From positions 3,162,001-3,226,000 of the forward strand of contig CP025322.1 in assembly GCA_004014935.1 (NCBI GenBank): 64,000 nucleotides of DNA, given 5' to 3'. Both the position numbers and the translations under genes were made by a program. Origin of the DNA: Saccharomycopsis malanga. Lineage: Eukaryota > Ascomycota > Saccharomycetes > Ascoideales > Saccharomycopsidaceae. Under the pieces are notes generated by a model. That model was not told where the DNA came from. It saw only the letters and a list, made by a program, of their open reading frames with translations, and did no database searches. This document shows, one piece after another, positions 61,025 through 64,000 of this stretch; the stretch's first letter is position 1, and every line of letters starts with the position of its first letter.

Positions 61025-61132
61025 TAATAATAGTGCAGGAAGGTGCATGGATGAAAGGAATAAATGCGATAATAGTGCATGAAGGTGCATGAGTAAAAGG
61101 GATAAATGGAATAGTAGTGCATGAAGGTGCAT
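61025..61132. repeat. tandem repeat, about 48 bp, 2.3 units
   Basis: AATAGTGCATGAAGGTGCATGA occurs three times (about 61027, 61071, 61112) with GGGATAAATG-like sequence between. It lies about 300 bp upstream of the zinc-binding ORF. Confidence 0.75.
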
Positions 61133-62124
61133 TGAGGTTAGAAATCGAGTTTTGGTGTATTAACTAGGACATTAATTGGTTATCAGTAGTAGGTATTACC
61201 AACGTGGTTTAAAGATAGGGCATATATATATGTATAAGCCAGACTTTTGTAAACACTATATATCAGCAGATGCGATAGAGTACGGGTGACCTTTTCAATA
61301 GCATAAATGTTGGTACTACTGAAGACTTGATGAAGCGGAAACAAGAGGACCAGCAAGTTGGCCCTGTCAAATTAAGCCATGGGGAATTGAAAGCACTTAT
61401 TTGAAAGATTTCAAAAGGCTAGAAAGAAGATGCTTGTGTTTTTGCTTGGTGAGGTGTTGAAACTGCTTGTACAGATATAACAGTATAACAGTTTATCAAA
61501 AGACCAACCTTTGTTGATATGTATACTAGAAAGACAATAAAAGACTTATTCTTTGCATTTGGATGGTGGAAACTTACAGTACGAATGTGAGCGTATGATT
61601 TGAGTTATATGCAATTTGTACTGGATCAACCAATGTTTCGCTTAGTCAAGGATACAATTGAGAAATGTCAAGTTTGAAAGCCAGTTGAAATTTGGATCTC
61701 CGACAAGAATGTGAACGTACCAAGTGGAATAATTGATCCAGGGAGATCTTACTGATGTGTTTGCGCGTTATTGAGCATTGCAATGATCTCAGTTACGTAC
61801 TTTGGTATGGAAGCTGTTGGCGAACTTATGTGACAGAACTGTTGCCGTCAAATACGGTACACGTGGCATGAATATATGTTTTTCAAAATAGTAGTTATTG
61901 AGTTAAAACTGTAGACTGGATAACAGTTAGGATATGTGTGTATTATAAAATTCTTAAAGGGACAACGAGTGTATCGTGGGACTTAATGTTACAGGTTGTG
62001 ACTAGGTTAATGGGTAAAGTACTAGAACATGAACTTTATACAACGATTTTGTCTAACTTGTTAGTGAAATTTATTATTATAGAGGATATTTAATGTCAAG
62101 ATGAATTTGTAGTGAATGTAAAAA
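61133..62124. other. gene-free region, right end, first part
   Basis: About 1 kb has no ATG ORF above 60 codons. Weak protein-like frames (for example near 61650-61760) suggest old, decayed coding DNA, but no family can be named with confidence. Confidence 0.3.
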
Positions 62125-62204
62125 GGGTAAAACGGTAGCGAACATTATAAAAGGACAAAAGAAGACTAAAGTAAAGCAGAAAATAGAGTATTAAACATTG
62201 GATA
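62125..62204 (+). repeat. 75-bp dispersed repeat, copy D
   Basis: It begins GGGTAAAACGG, contains AAAGAAGACTAAAGTAAAG and ends GAGTATTAAACATTGGATA. It is the most diverged of the four copies. Confidence 0.55.
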
Positions 62205-62689
62205 GAACAGTGAGATGGCTAAATTGGTAATCACAGACTATATTCCACTGTGTAGAGTCTCAAAGATAGGTATTTGAATTGGACGAAAAATAGTGGATTG
62301 AGTAGTGAGATACATGAAAAGGAGCTGAAAGGTTGTAGACAGGTAGCTATACACGTATTTGAAGCAAAACAATGAGAAAATGGGATTGACTGAGTGCCAG
62401 TAGGTATTTCGAGCCAACATGAGGTAGTAAAGGAAACAAATGTTGGGAGAATTGATGAGATATGTTGAAGAAATTATAGGAGTAGAAGGATTATAGTTTA
62501 GGGATTAATATAGTTGGAAGAGTCAGACTGCACTGTTCTGGAGCGATTGTCCAAGAGACAAACAAGAGAAGATTTTTAAATAAGAAAACGGAGAGAAAGC
62601 AGTGTGGGATATTAAAATTTTAATAGTAAATATGAAGGTCAAAAAATTTGGGTAATATACAAAAAAGTAAAGTTGTTGAAGTTTTAACA

Positions 62690-63335
62690 CTATGACACAA
62701 GCATAGGGATGAGTAAAAAATTCAAAGCAAAGAAAAAGATAAGTTGAAGATTCTTTTTAATAGATTGAAAGAGAAGGAGCAGGACATGGATATAGACTTG
62801 AATAAAGAGAAGGAAAAGGAGTAATAAGAGGGATTATTAAGAATAAAAGGGATAAAGGGATAGTGGGAAGAAGAGAAAGGGGAGAGTAAAGGAGGCAAAA
62901 GGGGGAAGAAAGGAAGGCTATAAAAAATAGGGGATATTATGGGATTGGGTTGGGAGATAATTAAGTAGAGGAGATTGAACAAAAGAATAGATTAGAATAA
63001 GTATTAAGAAAACAAGGTAGTGAAGTAGTAAAGTAGTAAAGTAGCGAGGTAGTAAATAGCGAAGTAGTAAAGTAGTAAAGTAGTAAAGTAGTAAAGTAGA
63101 CAAGTAGCCAAGTAGTGAGGTAGTGAGGTAGTGAGGTAGCAAGGGACAAGGACTAGAGGAGGTAAGGATGTGAGGAAGCAGGGTAACAAGGAAGCCAATA
63201 AGCGAGAAGGCAGGGTAAGATGGAGGTAAGGATGGGAGAGTGTGAGGTAGTTAGTAGGTAAGGATGCGAGGAAGCAGGGTGACAGAATGTGAGATAGTGA
63301 GGAGAAGAGTGGGTGAGGGTGTGGGGTAAGGGTGT
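62690..63335. repeat. purine-biased block with 8-bp repeats and a 28-bp direct repeat
   Basis: For about 650 bp the + strand is strongly A/G-rich and T/C-poor. It includes an 8-bp array (AAGTAGTA and variants such as AGGTAGTG) at 63014-63142, roughly 16 units. A 28-bp direct repeat starts GGTAAGGATGTGAGGAAGCA, at 63161-63188 and 63257-63284 (26/28 identical). ORFs on the minus strand here are compositional shadows (L/Y/T/S rich). Confidence 0.75.
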
Positions 63336-64000
63336 ATATATATCTCCACATTCCAAACGATTGACTTAGGGTGAGGTATGTTAGTTTACCCCCAGAATCA
63401 CCCCCTGGAGGTCGCTTAACTATGGACACCCCCATTCGCTGATGGTACCTCTTAACTATGAGCACCCCCTTTTTGGCGAGGTGAGGTTTTCTCCCATAGG
63501 ATAGGTTTTCCCAATAGGGTAGTTTTTGCCGAGGTGTAGGAAAAATTTTCCGTAGGGAATTTTGCCGAGAAAGGTGATAGGTTGGTGGAATTTTTTTTGC
63601 CGAGGATGAGGTAGGTTTTTTACCCCATTTTTCCGAGGGTGGTTATAGTGGTTTTTTAAAATCAATTGCTACGGCTGCAAATTGCTGTTAATATAAATGT
63701 TTATTGTCGTGGTTTGTTAATTTTGTTTTCAAAGTGCGATTTGCCTTGATATTTATCGAGATATCGGCACTTGAAATTAGCGCGTCGCATGATTTTTTTT
63801 GGGCGTCTAATGGCCTCTTTAGGCTCGTTTTTTTTGGACCGTGTTGTTGACACGCAAATCATTGATCGTCGGCTGTTGAAAAAACCCGGGAAAACGGTCA
63901 CTTAGTGGGTTTATTATGGTGAAATGTAATTTGTCCCTTGGCTGGCCATACAATGTGGATATTTTATACTTTTTATTGGTTACATATTTAGACTGATGGC
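63336..64000. other. right-end unique/repeat sequence, no gene
   Basis: It contains GCTTAACTATGGACACCCCC and CTCTTAACTATGAGCACCCCC (63414-63471), then repeated TTTTTGCCGAGG words (63525, 63551, 63597, 63619). The last 340 bp carry one short minus ORF without a recognised domain. It may be an element that continues beyond the window. Confidence 0.4.

Noticed and set aside
61640-61860. Possible old retroelement integrase-like remnant
   Set aside because: A short protein-like stretch hints at one but the similarity is too weak to name a family or set bounds.
63014-63142. CRISPR-like or telomere repeat array
   Set aside because: Units are 8 bp with no spacers, and do not match a known yeast telomere repeat; treated as a simple satellite.
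63701-63901. 66-codon basic ORF at the right edge
   Set aside because: No recognisable domain; lies in repeat-rich sequence and may be part of an element cut by the window edge.

Overview
The window is nuclear DNA from an ascomycete budding yeast (Saccharomycotina), probably outside the Saccharomycetaceae. Genes are compact and mostly intronless. The three introns seen are 50-109 nt with GTAAGT donors and (T)ACTAAC-type branch sites, and all but three or four genes have clear yeast orthologues. A Tim17-fold protein that may be a complex I subunit would fit a lineage that kept complex I. CTG leucine codons are too scarce in conserved positions for me to decide the CUG code.

Layout, left to right. 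1-14 kb: RIB1 (-), OTU2 (-), YTH1 (+, one intron), MON1 (+), TOM70 (-) and a Crz1-like zinc-finger factor (-). 14-30 kb: a SINE cluster, the pentafunctional ARO1 (-), a stretch holding pieces of a group II intron-type reverse transcriptase cut by SINEs, ACO1 (+, intron in the presequence), NSR1 (-) and PHO84 (+). 30-41 kb: a lone retropepsin-like ORF, COG4 (-), the Tim17-family gene (+, intron), PTC6-like (-) and two unrecognised genes. 41-60 kb: an aldo-keto reductase and a Sou1-like reductase in tandem, FAA2-like acyl-CoA synthetase, a Cld1/Ict1-like hydrolase, an amino-acid permease, an Anp1/Mnn9-family mannosyltransferase, a DHA2-type MFS transporter and an unrecognised zinc-binding protein. 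61-64 kb is gene-free, repeat-rich and purine-biased on the + strand, as subtelomeric DNA can be.

The genes are mostly independent housekeeping units: aromatic amino acids and riboflavin, TCA cycle, mitochondrial import, Golgi/vacuole traffic and glycosylation, mRNA 3'-end formation, nucleolus, phosphate, amino-acid and lipid metabolism. There is no operon-like organisation. Promoter sites that fit the genes include a Gcn4-type site before ARO1, CACGTT sites before PHO84 and CACGTG boxes before several genes.

The most striking feature is a tRNA-derived SINE family with about 20 copies, in both orientations. Full copies are about 360 bp: a 5' head with RNA polymerase III A and B boxes, a body with a CTAGAC/GTCTAG hairpin, a conserved 3' end (GTACTGGGCTTGAAATATAAG) and an (ATT)n tail. 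Several copies are flanked by 10-24 bp target-site duplications, and truncated and internally deleted copies are common. SINEs are rarely reported in budding yeasts. A second dispersed repeat of about 75 bp (four copies) and many minisatellites are also present. No LINE partner, canonical tRNA gene, rRNA or CRISPR array was found.
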